Shown piece by piece: positions 1-7,447 of a stretch of 64,000 bases of DNA. The notes beneath the pieces are model-generated. The model worked only from the letters and a program-made list of their open reading frames with translations. It did not search any database and was not told the DNA's origin. Source of the DNA: an uncultured Ruminococcus sp. (GTDB taxonomy: Bacteria > Bacillota > Clostridia > Oscillospirales > Ruminococcaceae); the NCBI GenBank assembly GCA_946413815.1, contig CAMKMD010000006.1, positions 37,436-101,435 of the forward strand, written 5' to 3'. Numbering within the stretch: position 1 is the first letter of the stretch; each line of letters starts with the position of its first letter. The translations under genes and the position numbers were made by a program.

Positions 1-159
1 ACTGAACTGAGCAGTATGATGATCAGGTATACAGAGCCCCTGCCGACTATACTTATAGCATCGATAGCAGCACTTGCCGCTGCCCTTATCACCTCATATA
101 TCCCTCTGCGGCGTATGCAGAAAGAATCCCTTGTCGATCAGATACGCTCAATAGAATAA
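1..159 (+). CDS. C-terminal fragment of an FtsX/MacB-type ABC transporter permease
   Basis: The frame is open from base 1 and stops at 157-159, giving about 52 residues. It has a hydrophobic segment (PTILIASIAALAAALITSYI) followed by basic residues and the ending LRRMQKESLVDQIRSIE. The ending 'aa-hydrophobic-P-x-RR-hydrophobic-...-I-R-x-E' is typical of the last membrane helix and cytosolic tail of FtsX-fold permeases in macrolide or lipoprotein/peptide exporters. The start and most of the gene lie outside the window, so substrate and subfamily cannot be judged. A strong hairpin with a T run follows at 172-210. Confidence 0.7.
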   Translation, partial: TELSSMMIRYTEPLPTILIASIAALAAALITSYIPLRRMQKESLVDQIRSIE

Positions 160-171
160 CAGTATGAATAA

Positions 172-210
172 AGCCCGGAAACGTTCTCAGAGGACGCTTC
201 CGGGCTCTTT
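172..210. terminator. Bidirectional intrinsic terminator between ABC permease and paaK
   Basis: A perfect 9-bp inverted repeat (AGCCCGGAA at 172-180, TTCCGGGCT at 198-206) is followed by CTTT on the plus strand. The two flanking genes converge here, so it can serve both the permease tail and the iorA-iorB-paaK transcript. Confidence 0.8.
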
Positions 211-218
211 ATGTATTA

Positions 219-1454
219 TCAGTCGTAACGCTCGTCTATTACACGGGCTGTCTTCTTCTCGCTTCTCGGGAGAACGCCTACCTCTACGACCTTTACGATA
301 GGTGTGAAGCCTATGCGGCTCTTGACCTTGGCAGCGATACGGTTCGCTACATCGTTAAAGTCATAGTCGCCTGTTGTCTCAACGTAGATACGCATCGTAT
401 CCTTGCCGTCAAGGTGTGAGATACGTATCTGATACTCGCTGGAGATCTCATGGAATCCGCCGAGTACCTCTTCGATCTGGCTCGGGAATACGTTAACGCC
501 CTTGATCTTCATCATATCATCTGTACGTCCCTTGATGGTATCTATGCGGGGATAGCATCTGCCGCAGGAGCACTTCCCGGGAATTATGCGTGAAAGATCA
601 TGTGTGCGGTAACGGATGAGCGGTGCGCCTTCCTTTACAAGGGTGGTTATTACTATCTCACCGGGCTCGCCGTCGGGTACGTTCTTGCCTGTAACAGGGT
701 CGATTATTTCGAGGTAGAGGTAATCGTCCCAGTAGTGCATACCCTCGCCGCCGGGACAGTTGATACCGATACCCGGTCCGTATATCTCAGTTAGTCCGTA
801 TATATCAAAGAGCTCTATGCCAAGCTGATTTGCTATGTTGTCACGCATCTTCTGGCTCCATCTTTCAGAACCGATAACGCCCTTCTTCAGCTTGATCTTG
901 TCCCTGATGCCGCGCTTTTCTATCTCCTCGCCAAGGAGAAGAGCATAGGAAGAGGTGGCACAGATAACAGTGCTCTCCATATCCTGCATCATCTGGAGCT
1001 GCTTGTCAGTATTTCCGGGACCCATAGGTATTACCATTGCGCCCAGTCTCTCAGCGCCGTTCTGGAAGCCGATACCGGCTGTCCAGAGACCATAGCCGGG
1101 AGTGATCTGGATCCTGTCTTTGTTGGTGATACCTGCTGTCTCGTAGCAGCGTGCGAACATTATAGCCCAGTCCTCAACATCCTTTGCTGTATAGGGTATA
1201 ATTACGGGTGTGCCTGTTGTGCCGGAAGACGAATGGATGCGGACTATCTCCTCCTCCGGTGCTGTCATAAGTCCGAGAGGGTATGCCTCGCGGAGGTCGC
1301 TCTTCTCTGAGAATGGCAGCTTTGCAAAATCCTCCGGGGAATCTACTCTGCTGATGCCTGCCTCCTTTAGCTTCTTTCCGTAGAAGCTTCCGGCCTTTTC
1401 GAGTGCAGCAATACGGCTGTTAACAAGCTCAAGCTGCTTTTCTGTGATCTGCAT
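219..1454 (-). CDS. paaK: Phenylacetate-CoA ligase family (AMP-forming)
   Basis: 411 residues. It activates an arylacetate to the CoA thioester with ATP in the cytosol. The adenylate-forming P-loop SSSGTTGTP is at residues 75-83, a YGLTE A5-type motif is near 219-223, and a C-terminal domain ends with PRSEKKTARVIDERY, including the Lys-rich A10 region. A CSCGRCYP cluster near 299-306 resembles the zinc-binding site common in anaerobe PaaK homologues. It is the last gene after iorA and iorB. In organisms with this trio, IOR makes aryl-acetyl-CoA from arylpyruvate and the ligase interconverts the thioester and free acid, conserving ATP. The start is ATG with a GAAAGGAAAG ribosome binding site. 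Family certain; preferred arylacetate unknown. Confidence 0.9.
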   Translation of the reverse strand: MQITEKQLELVNSRIAALEKAGSFYGKKLKEAGISRVDSPEDFAKLPFSEKSDLREAYPLGLMTAPEEEIVRIHSSSGTTGTPVIIPYTAKDVEDWAIMFARCYETAGITNKDRIQITPGYGLWTAGIGFQNGAERLGAMVIPMGPGNTDKQLQMMQDMESTVICATSSYALLLGEEIEKRGIRDKIKLKKGVIGSERWSQKMRDNIANQLGIELFDIYGLTEIYGPGIGINCPGGEGMHYWDDYLYLEIIDPVTGKNVPDGEPGEIVITTLVKEGAPLIRYRTHDLSRIIPGKCSCGRCYPRIDTIKGRTDDMMKIKGVNVFPSQIEEVLGGFHEISSEYQIRISHLDGKDTMRIYVETTGDYDFNDVANRIAAKVKSRIGFTPIVKVVEVGVLPRSEKKTARVIDERYD

Positions 1455-1480
1455 GGTTTTCTTTCCTTTCGTATTATTGC

Positions 1481-2059
1481 TCAGGCTTCGTATCTGAGCG
1501 CCTTTTCATTGAGTTCTATAAACTGAGGCTTGACGCTGCGCTTCATGGCCTCAACTGCGTCATCTGTTGTAAAGGGGAGAACGCCGGACTTTACCGCTAC
1601 TCCGAGAAGTATCATGTTCAGTGCTCTCGGTGAGCCAAGCTCACGGCATATCCGGTCACCGTCAACTACTGTAAGTTTATTAACCTTGCCGGCAAGATAA
1701 TCGAGCATTTCCCTTCCGTTATAATCTGAGCCCCTGAGTGCAGCCGTTACAGGCATCACAGGACGGCTGTTGACTATCACTGTACCGCCCTTTTTAAGAT
1801 AAGGCAGCATACGTACAGCCTCAGCGGGCTCGAATGCTATGATGATATCAGCCGTACCGGTGCCGAACATAGGTGTGCATATCTCCTCGCCCTGAGCGGT
1901 GCGGAGGAAGCTGAATACACTTCCGCCCTTCTGTGCCATACCGATAGTCTCGGCACTCATTACTGAGAATCCCTTTTCCATTGCGCAGGCTGCTATGAGC
2001 TTTGAGGTAAGGACAGTACCCTGTCCTCCCACGCCGCAGAGAAGAATATTATTTATCAT
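1481..2059 (-). CDS. iorB: Indolepyruvate ferredoxin oxidoreductase, beta (gamma-domain) subunit
   Basis: 192 residues. It is the small subunit of the enzyme that oxidatively decarboxylates aromatic 2-oxoacids from Trp, Phe and Tyr transamination to aryl-acetyl-CoA, reducing ferredoxin. The N-terminal GVGGQGTVLTSKLIA (about residues 9-23) is the signature of the pyruvate/ketoisovalerate oxidoreductase gamma domain, which binds CoA. Later blocks such as TADIIIAFEPAEAVR and LNMILLGVAVKSGVLPF fit the same fold. The gene lies 5 bp after iorA with a strong AAAAGGAGG site, so the two are translated from one message, and paaK follows 26 bp later. Length is normal for the family. Confidence 0.92.
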   Translation of the reverse strand: MINNILLCGVGGQGTVLTSKLIAACAMEKGFSVMSAETIGMAQKGGSVFSFLRTAQGEEICTPMFGTGTADIIIAFEPAEAVRMLPYLKKGGTVIVNSRPVMPVTAALRGSDYNGREMLDYLAGKVNKLTVVDGDRICRELGSPRALNMILLGVAVKSGVLPFTTDDAVEAMKRSVKPQFIELNEKALRYEA

Positions 2060-2064
2060 ATCAC

Positions 2065-3894
2065 TCAGACCTCCTTTTCACAGCTTATTGCGCCAACCGT
2101 ACATACCTGGGTGCAGAGACCGCAGCCTGAACAGAGTGAATTATCGATCTTTACGCTGCCGTCTGAGATGATGATACCGGGACAGCCGAGGCTGTTTATG
2201 CACTTGCGGCACTGTATACACTTGTCAGGATCGATGACCGCAGGCTTATCAGGTTTGATGAGAACAGCACACGGTGAACGGAAGATTATTGCCTTAACGC
2301 CCTTTTCAGCGGCTACACGCTTTACTGTCTCAACGGCCTTATCAAGCTGCAGAGGATCAACTGTCTCCACTGTTGTCAGACCTACACCGCGAAGAACGGC
2401 TTCTATATTCACCTTGTCAACTACCTGACCCATCATGGTACGGCCTGTACCGGGATGAGGCTGATGGCCGGTCATTGCAGTAGTAGAGTTATCGAGCACG
2501 ATCAGAGTCATATCCGCCTGATTGTATACTGCGTTGACTGCACCTGTGATAGCAGAGGCGAAGAAGGTGGAGTCACCTACGAAGGCAAAGCACTTCGTGT
2601 CCGGTTCTATCTTGCCTACGCCCTGTGCGATATTAACTCCTGCGCCCATACATAGGCAGGTATCTACCATATCAAGCGGCATGGCATTTCCGAGAGTATA
2701 ACAGCCGATATCACCACAGAATATGGTCTTCTGTCCCTTCATGGCCTGCTTTACTGCATAGAAGCTGGCACGATGAGGACATCCTGCACAGAGTACAGGC
2801 GGACGTACAGGCAGCTCCGGCGGAGTGTCCTGAACTTCGATATCCTGAAGCTCGGCATCATCAAGTCCCCAGCCCATAAAGAAGGAGATATCCCCTCTTA
2901 CGCTGTCGCAGGTATTCTCGCCGGCGGTCTTTACATGGCCGGTAAGCTTGCCGATGATGCGGGTATTGAGGTGGTACTTGCCGCATACATAAACGAGCTC
3001 ACGCTCTATGACAGGGTCAAGTTCTTCGATACAGAGCACCTCGTCAAGGTCTTTCAGGAAGTTTACAGCTGCCTTCTCGGGGAACGGGAAGGGTGTTGAT
3101 ACCTTGAAGAGTGCGGGAGCTTCCCTGTCTCTGAGCACTTCCTTTACATAAGTCCAGCTGATACCGTGTGAGGCTATACCCTTGCGGCAGCCGGGTTCGG
3201 AAGGCGGAAGTACGATATTCCTGCCATATCCTGAGAAGATATCGGAAAGTTCAGCATTGCGCTCCTCGATATTCATATGGGCGTTGTAGGAAAGACGCGG
3301 GAATATGACCCAGCGTGAGGAATCCTTTACAAAGCCCTCGGGCTTGTTCTCCTTATACTCCTCCCTGTCCTTTACGTCTATGGAAGCATAGGCATGACAG
3401 ACTCTTGTTGTAGGTCGGAAGAATACAGGGGTATGATACTTCTCAGAGAACTCGAGGGCCTCCTGTATCATATCATAGGCTTCCTGTACAGTAGAGGGAT
3501 CAAAGCAGGGCAGTTTTGAGAAAGAGGCAAAGTGGCGGGTATCCTGCTCAGTCTGAGATGAGATGGGGCCGGGGTCATCGGCTACCATTATTACCATACC
3601 ACCCTTGACGCCTATGTATTCAAGGCTCATGAGCGGGTCAGATGCAACATTCAGACCAACCTGCTTCATAGTGACCATGCTGCGGGCTCCGCAGTAGGCC
3701 GCGCCTGCGCCGAGTTCCATTGCAGCTTTTTCGTTTACAGACCATTCTACGTATATCTTTCCGTCATTGTTCTTTGCGGTCGTCTCCAGAACCTCTGTTG
3801 AGGGTGTGCCGGGATAGCCGCAGATAAGATTGAGTCCGGCAGCTATAGCGCCTCTGGCTATTGCTGCGTTTCCCATCAGGAATTCTTTGTGCAT
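2065..3894 (-). CDS. iorA: Indolepyruvate ferredoxin oxidoreductase, alpha subunit
   Basis: 609 residues. The large subunit carries the thiamine-diphosphate active site and iron-sulfur clusters. The N-terminal pyrimidine-binding domain begins MGNAAIARGAIAAGLNLICGYPGTPSTE. The TPP domain contains GDIGCYTLGN and VGDSTFFASAITG. The C-terminus (about 560-605) is a two-cluster ferredoxin domain with CIQCRKCINSLGCPG and CSGCGLCTQVC. The second copy is a classical 4Fe-4S motif, while the first has the CxxCxxCxxxxxCP spacing often seen in IorA. It is first in the iorA-iorB-paaK operon, read from a promoter at 3931-3959. The product supplies aryl-acetyl-CoA and reduced ferredoxin for fermentation, or works in reverse for amino acid synthesis. 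Confidence 0.95.
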   Translation of the reverse strand: MHKEFLMGNAAIARGAIAAGLNLICGYPGTPSTEVLETTAKNNDGKIYVEWSVNEKAAMELGAGAAYCGARSMVTMKQVGLNVASDPLMSLEYIGVKGGMVIMVADDPGPISSQTEQDTRHFASFSKLPCFDPSTVQEAYDMIQEALEFSEKYHTPVFFRPTTRVCHAYASIDVKDREEYKENKPEGFVKDSSRWVIFPRLSYNAHMNIEERNAELSDIFSGYGRNIVLPPSEPGCRKGIASHGISWTYVKEVLRDREAPALFKVSTPFPFPEKAAVNFLKDLDEVLCIEELDPVIERELVYVCGKYHLNTRIIGKLTGHVKTAGENTCDSVRGDISFFMGWGLDDAELQDIEVQDTPPELPVRPPVLCAGCPHRASFYAVKQAMKGQKTIFCGDIGCYTLGNAMPLDMVDTCLCMGAGVNIAQGVGKIEPDTKCFAFVGDSTFFASAITGAVNAVYNQADMTLIVLDNSTTAMTGHQPHPGTGRTMMGQVVDKVNIEAVLRGVGLTTVETVDPLQLDKAVETVKRVAAEKGVKAIIFRSPCAVLIKPDKPAVIDPDKCIQCRKCINSLGCPGIIISDGSVKIDNSLCSGCGLCTQVCTVGAISCEKEV

Positions 3895-3930
3895 AATAAT
3901 ACCTCTTTTACGGTTTCTTGCTATAGTAGT

Positions 3931-3959
3931 ATTCTACTACATTCATCAATGGTTGTCAA
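3931..3959 (-). promoter_or_regulatory. SigA-type promoter of iorA-iorB-paaK
   Basis: On the minus strand, TTGACA (plus 3954-3959) is separated by 17 bp from TAGAAT (plus 3931-3936), 37 bp before the iorA start. A perfect palindrome TAGTAG-TATT-CTACTA (3924-3939) sits on the -10 element and could be an operator. Confidence 0.75.
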
Positions 3960-3967
3960 TAATATAC

Positions 3968-4000
3968 GGATGCCCTCCGGCGAATGCCGGAAAGACATCC
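3968..4000 (-). terminator. Hairpin after the GH25 lysozyme gene
   Basis: Directly past the lysozyme stop, minus-strand transcripts can fold GGATG...CATCC around an inner GCCGG-containing stem with an ATTC loop. The following bases (GTATATTATTG) are only moderately U-rich, so termination may be partial. It ends the helicase-murT-gatD-lysozyme run. Confidence 0.6.
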
Positions 4001-4017
4001 GATGATCAACAGACGGC

Positions 4018-5346
4018 TCAGCTGAGAGGTCTGTCCATATACTGGATATTAAAGTCTACGTCGCCTTCGATACCGGCTATCCTGCCGTAGGCGCTCTGCT
4101 GCCATACTGCGAAATCGCCTTCGTAATTGGTCTCGTCAACATAGTGTGCGAGCCATACAGGATGATTTCCGCGGTTCGTCCAGAAGTTGAGAAGGAAGTT
4201 ACGGCTGCTGTAGAGCATACCGGTATATCCCGCCTTGCCAACCTCATCACAGAAGGCTTCAAAGAACTCGTTAAGGTCGTGGCTGTTCATGCCGTAGCGC
4301 TGGAAACGGCCGAATTCCTCCCAGTCAAAGACTATGGGGAATGCAAGCTTTCTTCCTCCGAGCTGCTCCACCATCCACTTAGCGTGCTCGCGCACCTTTT
4401 CCTCGGTGTTGTCGGTGCAATAGAAGTATACTCCCACATCAAGGCCAGCCTTGGTAGCTTCTTCCATATTGCGGTCGTAGTATTCGTCCTTGACAAGGTC
4501 GCTGTAGCAGTATCCCATGCGCATGAATACAAATTGCACGCCTGCCTCCTTGACAGCGTTGTAGTCGACGTTAGTCTGCCATGCAGATACATCTATTCCG
4601 TAGCGGACATTCTCATACGGATGTGCTGCCTTGAAATCCGCAAAATCTACGCGGGCATTGTTATCCTGGGCTTTCGGGATCTCGTCGAGGACAAGCACTG
4701 TCAGATCAAAAGATGTTGCATTTCCCGAGCTGTCCGTTACAGTTGCAGTAATGGGATAGCTTCCGTTTTCGGCTGTATTAACCTCTCCGGTGTATGTGAG
4801 CTTCGGGGCTCTGTCGTAATTGTCAACGTAGCCGACTATCTTGCCGAGGTCGAAGGCCTCGCCTTTTTTAGCGTAGGGCTCCCATCCGGAATTGAGTATG
4901 ACAGGCGCCTGGGTATCAGTTACAGTATACGATATCTCTTTTTCAAACTTTATTCCGTCCTTAAAGAATTCAAGCTTTGTCGTCCGGGCACCGGTCTCTG
5001 ATGTGTCGATAAGGGTATCCGGAGTGAGAAGCTCTGCGTTGTTATCTGTTATAAAGTCTGCTGCGCTTACTGTGGTGTAAACTTCAACAGTGGGCTGACA
5101 CTCAACCTTGAAGTCTGCGGGCGGTTCTCCTGTGACTGTGGTAGTCGCAGATTCTGTTGTTGCGGTAGTTGTGGTAGTTGTAGTGGCTGTTGTTCCGGCT
5201 GTAGTCGTCTGGGGGCCAGTTACTGTTTCAGTTCCCGCAACTGTAGCCTGATTGTCTGGGTAGTCTGCTTTCTGAACTACTGTTGACCCGCAGCTTGCAA
5301 AAGCAACGCCGCAGAGCATCAGTATTCCGATGATAATACGCTTCAT
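4018..5346 (-). CDS. Lipoprotein with Ig-like domain and GH25 lysozyme domain
   Basis: 442 residues. A lipoprotein signal peptide ends in the lipobox FASC (Cys19). Residues about 47-72 form a Thr-rich linker of the type common in ruminococcal surface proteins. Residues about 75-220 resemble DUF5011/HYR-like beta-sandwich repeats (KLEFFKDGIKFEKEISYTVTD; NGSYPITATVTDSSGNATSF). Residues about 248-442 are a GH25 muramidase, with YGIDVSAWQ (Asp252) and IVFDWEEFG (Asp341-Trp-Glu343) as the expected catalytic acids. It should be anchored outside the membrane and cut the glycan strand of peptidoglycan. It starts 10 bp after gatD, so it belongs with the MurT-GatD amidotransferase genes, which modify the same polymer. 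Confidence 0.9.
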   Translation of the reverse strand: MKRIIIGILMLCGVAFASCGSTVVQKADYPDNQATVAGTETVTGPQTTTAGTTATTTTTTTATTESATTTVTGEPPADFKVECQPTVEVYTTVSAADFITDNNAELLTPDTLIDTSETGARTTKLEFFKDGIKFEKEISYTVTDTQAPVILNSGWEPYAKKGEAFDLGKIVGYVDNYDRAPKLTYTGEVNTAENGSYPITATVTDSSGNATSFDLTVLVLDEIPKAQDNNARVDFADFKAAHPYENVRYGIDVSAWQTNVDYNAVKEAGVQFVFMRMGYCYSDLVKDEYYDRNMEEATKAGLDVGVYFYCTDNTEEKVREHAKWMVEQLGGRKLAFPIVFDWEEFGRFQRYGMNSHDLNEFFEAFCDEVGKAGYTGMLYSSRNFLLNFWTNRGNHPVWLAHYVDETNYEGDFAVWQQSAYGRIAGIEGDVDFNIQYMDRPLS

Positions 5347-5356
5347 AGTTCTCCTT

Positions 5357-6091
5357 TTATTTGCTTAGTAATCTGTCAAGCATTACCTGCCGGCACTGCT
5401 TTTCTAATGTGTCATCAAGAGGGGCAAGCTCTCCGCTGCCCCCGTTTCGGCTAAGGCAGTAGGAGATCATATAGTCTGAAAGCTCAGGGTTCTTTGAGAG
5501 ACATGGGCCGTGCATATACGTAGCTATGACATTCTTCTCCATGTAGCCCTCGTACCGGCTCTTTGAGCAGTTTCCGTTGCCGAAGAGCACCTCTCCGAGG
5601 GGCGTCTTCACATCATGAGTCTGGCCGCCGTGATTCTCAAATCCGACTACATCAACAGGCTTGCCTGTGATGCTGGTGCGGATGGCGATATTGCTTATAC
5701 AGCGCATCTTTCTGCTGGAGGGAGCGACTGTGTAATAATCGAAGAGACCGAGACCGGGAATATCATTTCCGTCTGCATCGCGGTAATACTTTCCCATGAG
5801 CTGATAGCCGCCGCATATGAGGAAGAGGAAGGTACCGTTATCGTAGGCGGCCTTGATACCGTCGCGGCAGCGAAGCAGGTCGGCTGAGATGTGCTGCTGC
5901 TCAAGGTCGGCTCCTCCGCCGATGTAGATGAGGTCATAGCTGCTGAAATCTGGCATATCGCCCCCGAGGGAGTAGGAATCGACAGTGCAGTCGATATCAC
6001 GCATACGGCAGCGGTAGCGAAGTATCTCCATGTTTCCGCTGTCACCGTAAAGGTCGAGCATATCACCGTACATATGGAGTATCTTTATCAT
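5357..6091 (-). CDS. gatD: Lipid II isoglutaminyl synthase, glutaminase subunit GatD
   Basis: 244 residues. A class I glutamine amidotransferase-like domain of the CobB/CobQ type supplies ammonia to MurT for amidating D-Glu of the lipid II stem peptide. The nucleophile elbow is LICGGYQLMG (Cys93), and the catalytic His is in YMHGPCLSKNPE. The N-terminal MIKILHMYGDMLDLYGDSGN is characteristic of GatD. Its ATG overlaps the murT stop by 4 bp (ATGA), indicating translational coupling and equal output of the two subunits. Length matches S. aureus GatD as I remember it. Confidence 0.93.
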   Translation of the reverse strand: MIKILHMYGDMLDLYGDSGNMEILRYRCRMRDIDCTVDSYSLGGDMPDFSSYDLIYIGGGADLEQQHISADLLRCRDGIKAAYDNGTFLFLICGGYQLMGKYYRDADGNDIPGLGLFDYYTVAPSSRKMRCISNIAIRTSITGKPVDVVGFENHGGQTHDVKTPLGEVLFGNGNCSKSRYEGYMEKNVIATYMHGPCLSKNPELSDYMISYCLSRNGGSGELAPLDDTLEKQCRQVMLDRLLSK

Positions 6092-7428
6092 TTCTGCTCA
6101 CCTCCGTGTTTCTCACTGTATCGCTTCAGGGCAGCTCTTGTGGGCTGGACTGCGGTATAGTTGGCGATGACGAATTTTCTGCCGGGAGTCTTTGCAAGCT
6201 CCTCAACTGCTTCGTCAAGGTCGGGGCGCACTACGATATTTGCCGCATCATAGCCTGAGCATTTGATACGTACAGCTATATCATAGGCTCTTGTACCTGA
6301 GGTCACGACTCTTGTTACACGCTCGAATATCGTAAAGTTGATATCGTATATCCATGAGACATCAAGTCCGTCTGCGATATTGTCGTTGAGGACAAAGAGA
6401 AGCTCCTTCTCGCCCTTCATCTCGTTCATTACTCTGAGAGTCATATTCGCACCAACAGGATTTTTGGCAAGATTGAGTGTTGCCTTGCGGTCGCCGAGCA
6501 TGAAGTTCTCCATACGTCCGTTATTGACGGTATAGTTGTTTATGACGTTGTCTGTCACCTTCTGCTCTATGCCGTAAAGCTTTGCAGCTGCGGCCACGGC
6601 TGTCATGTTGTAAATATTGTATATGCTGTTGAGCTGAGGGCTGTAGGTATGGCCGTCAGCTGTGAATTCCGGCTTGTCAAGATCGATGCCGGAGGCTGTG
6701 ATATAGGGTTGCTCTGACCCGAAACCGCATTTCCGGCAGCGGAATCTGCCAATGTGGGAGTACTGGTAATAGTCATATACCAGAGCTTCGCCGCAGAAGG
6801 GGCAGAAGCGTCCCTCGGATGCTTCGTATATAGTATCTGTCGCAAAGGCATAAGGCTCTGCATGGAAATACTTTACATTCTTGTTCTCCGGATTTGCTCT
6901 GCCGAGACGAGCTGTGTTCGGGTCGTCACCGTTGAGTATCAGGTTGCCCGTAAATGTCTTGCAGAAGCCGTTTATTTTCTGTATCAGAGTCTCCATTTCG
7001 CCGTTTCTGTCGAGTTGATCGCGGAAGAAATTGAGAACTACAAGAGTCTCAAGCTTCAGCTGTGAGTAAACGACCGGCACATGGCTTTCGTCTGTTTCGA
7101 GTATGAGAAGGTCGGCATCAACTTTTCCCGAACCGTCACAGTATTTAAGAAGCATGGAGCAGATGCCTGTATCAAGGTTATTGCCCTCGCGGTTTATTAT
7201 TATCTTTTTGCCGGACTGCTCAAAAAGCTGTGCGATACAGTTTGTGACCGAGGTCTTGCCGTTTGTACCTGTCACAGCGATTATTGGGCAGTCCACCTTG
7301 AACATCTTACAGGCCTTGCCGCCTGTAAGATGCCAGAGGATTATTCCGGGGAGATTTCCGGCATTGCGCTTGAAAAGCCGGAGAAATCCCACTACGATCT
7401 TGCCTATGAGTATAAGAAGTCTGTTCAA
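6088..7428 (-). CDS. murT: Lipid II isoglutaminyl synthase, Mur ligase subunit MurT
   Basis: 446 residues. An ATP-dependent Mur-ligase-fold enzyme that, with GatD, converts the alpha-carboxyl of D-Glu in lipid II to isoglutamine. The P-loop GTNGKTS is at 54-60. A ribbon-type zinc site inserted in the central domain has Cys209, Cys212, Cys231 and Cys234 (CPFC and CRKC), a MurT hallmark not found in MurC-F. The C-terminal DUF1727-like region contains NPVGANMTLRVM and the DGLDVSWIYD block. The start appears to be TTG behind an AAAGGGAG site; no ATG fits better. It begins 19 bp after the helicase gene with no terminator visible, so the two are probably co-transcribed. Confidence 0.93.
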   Translation of the reverse strand: MNRLLILIGKIVVGFLRLFKRNAGNLPGIILWHLTGGKACKMFKVDCPIIAVTGTNGKTSVTNCIAQLFEQSGKKIIINREGNNLDTGICSMLLKYCDGSGKVDADLLILETDESHVPVVYSQLKLETLVVLNFFRDQLDRNGEMETLIQKINGFCKTFTGNLILNGDDPNTARLGRANPENKNVKYFHAEPYAFATDTIYEASEGRFCPFCGEALVYDYYQYSHIGRFRCRKCGFGSEQPYITASGIDLDKPEFTADGHTYSPQLNSIYNIYNMTAVAAAAKLYGIEQKVTDNVINNYTVNNGRMENFMLGDRKATLNLAKNPVGANMTLRVMNEMKGEKELLFVLNDNIADGLDVSWIYDINFTIFERVTRVVTSGTRAYDIAVRIKCSGYDAANIVVRPDLDEAVEELAKTPGRKFVIANYTAVQPTRAALKRYSEKHGGEQK

Positions 7429-7447
7429 ATCTAATATCTCCCTTTTT

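Noticed and set aside
4144..5001. 285-codon plus-strand open frame opposite the lysozyme gene
   Set aside because: It is fully antisense to a well-supported GH25 lipoprotein, has no recognisable domain and no ribosome binding site.
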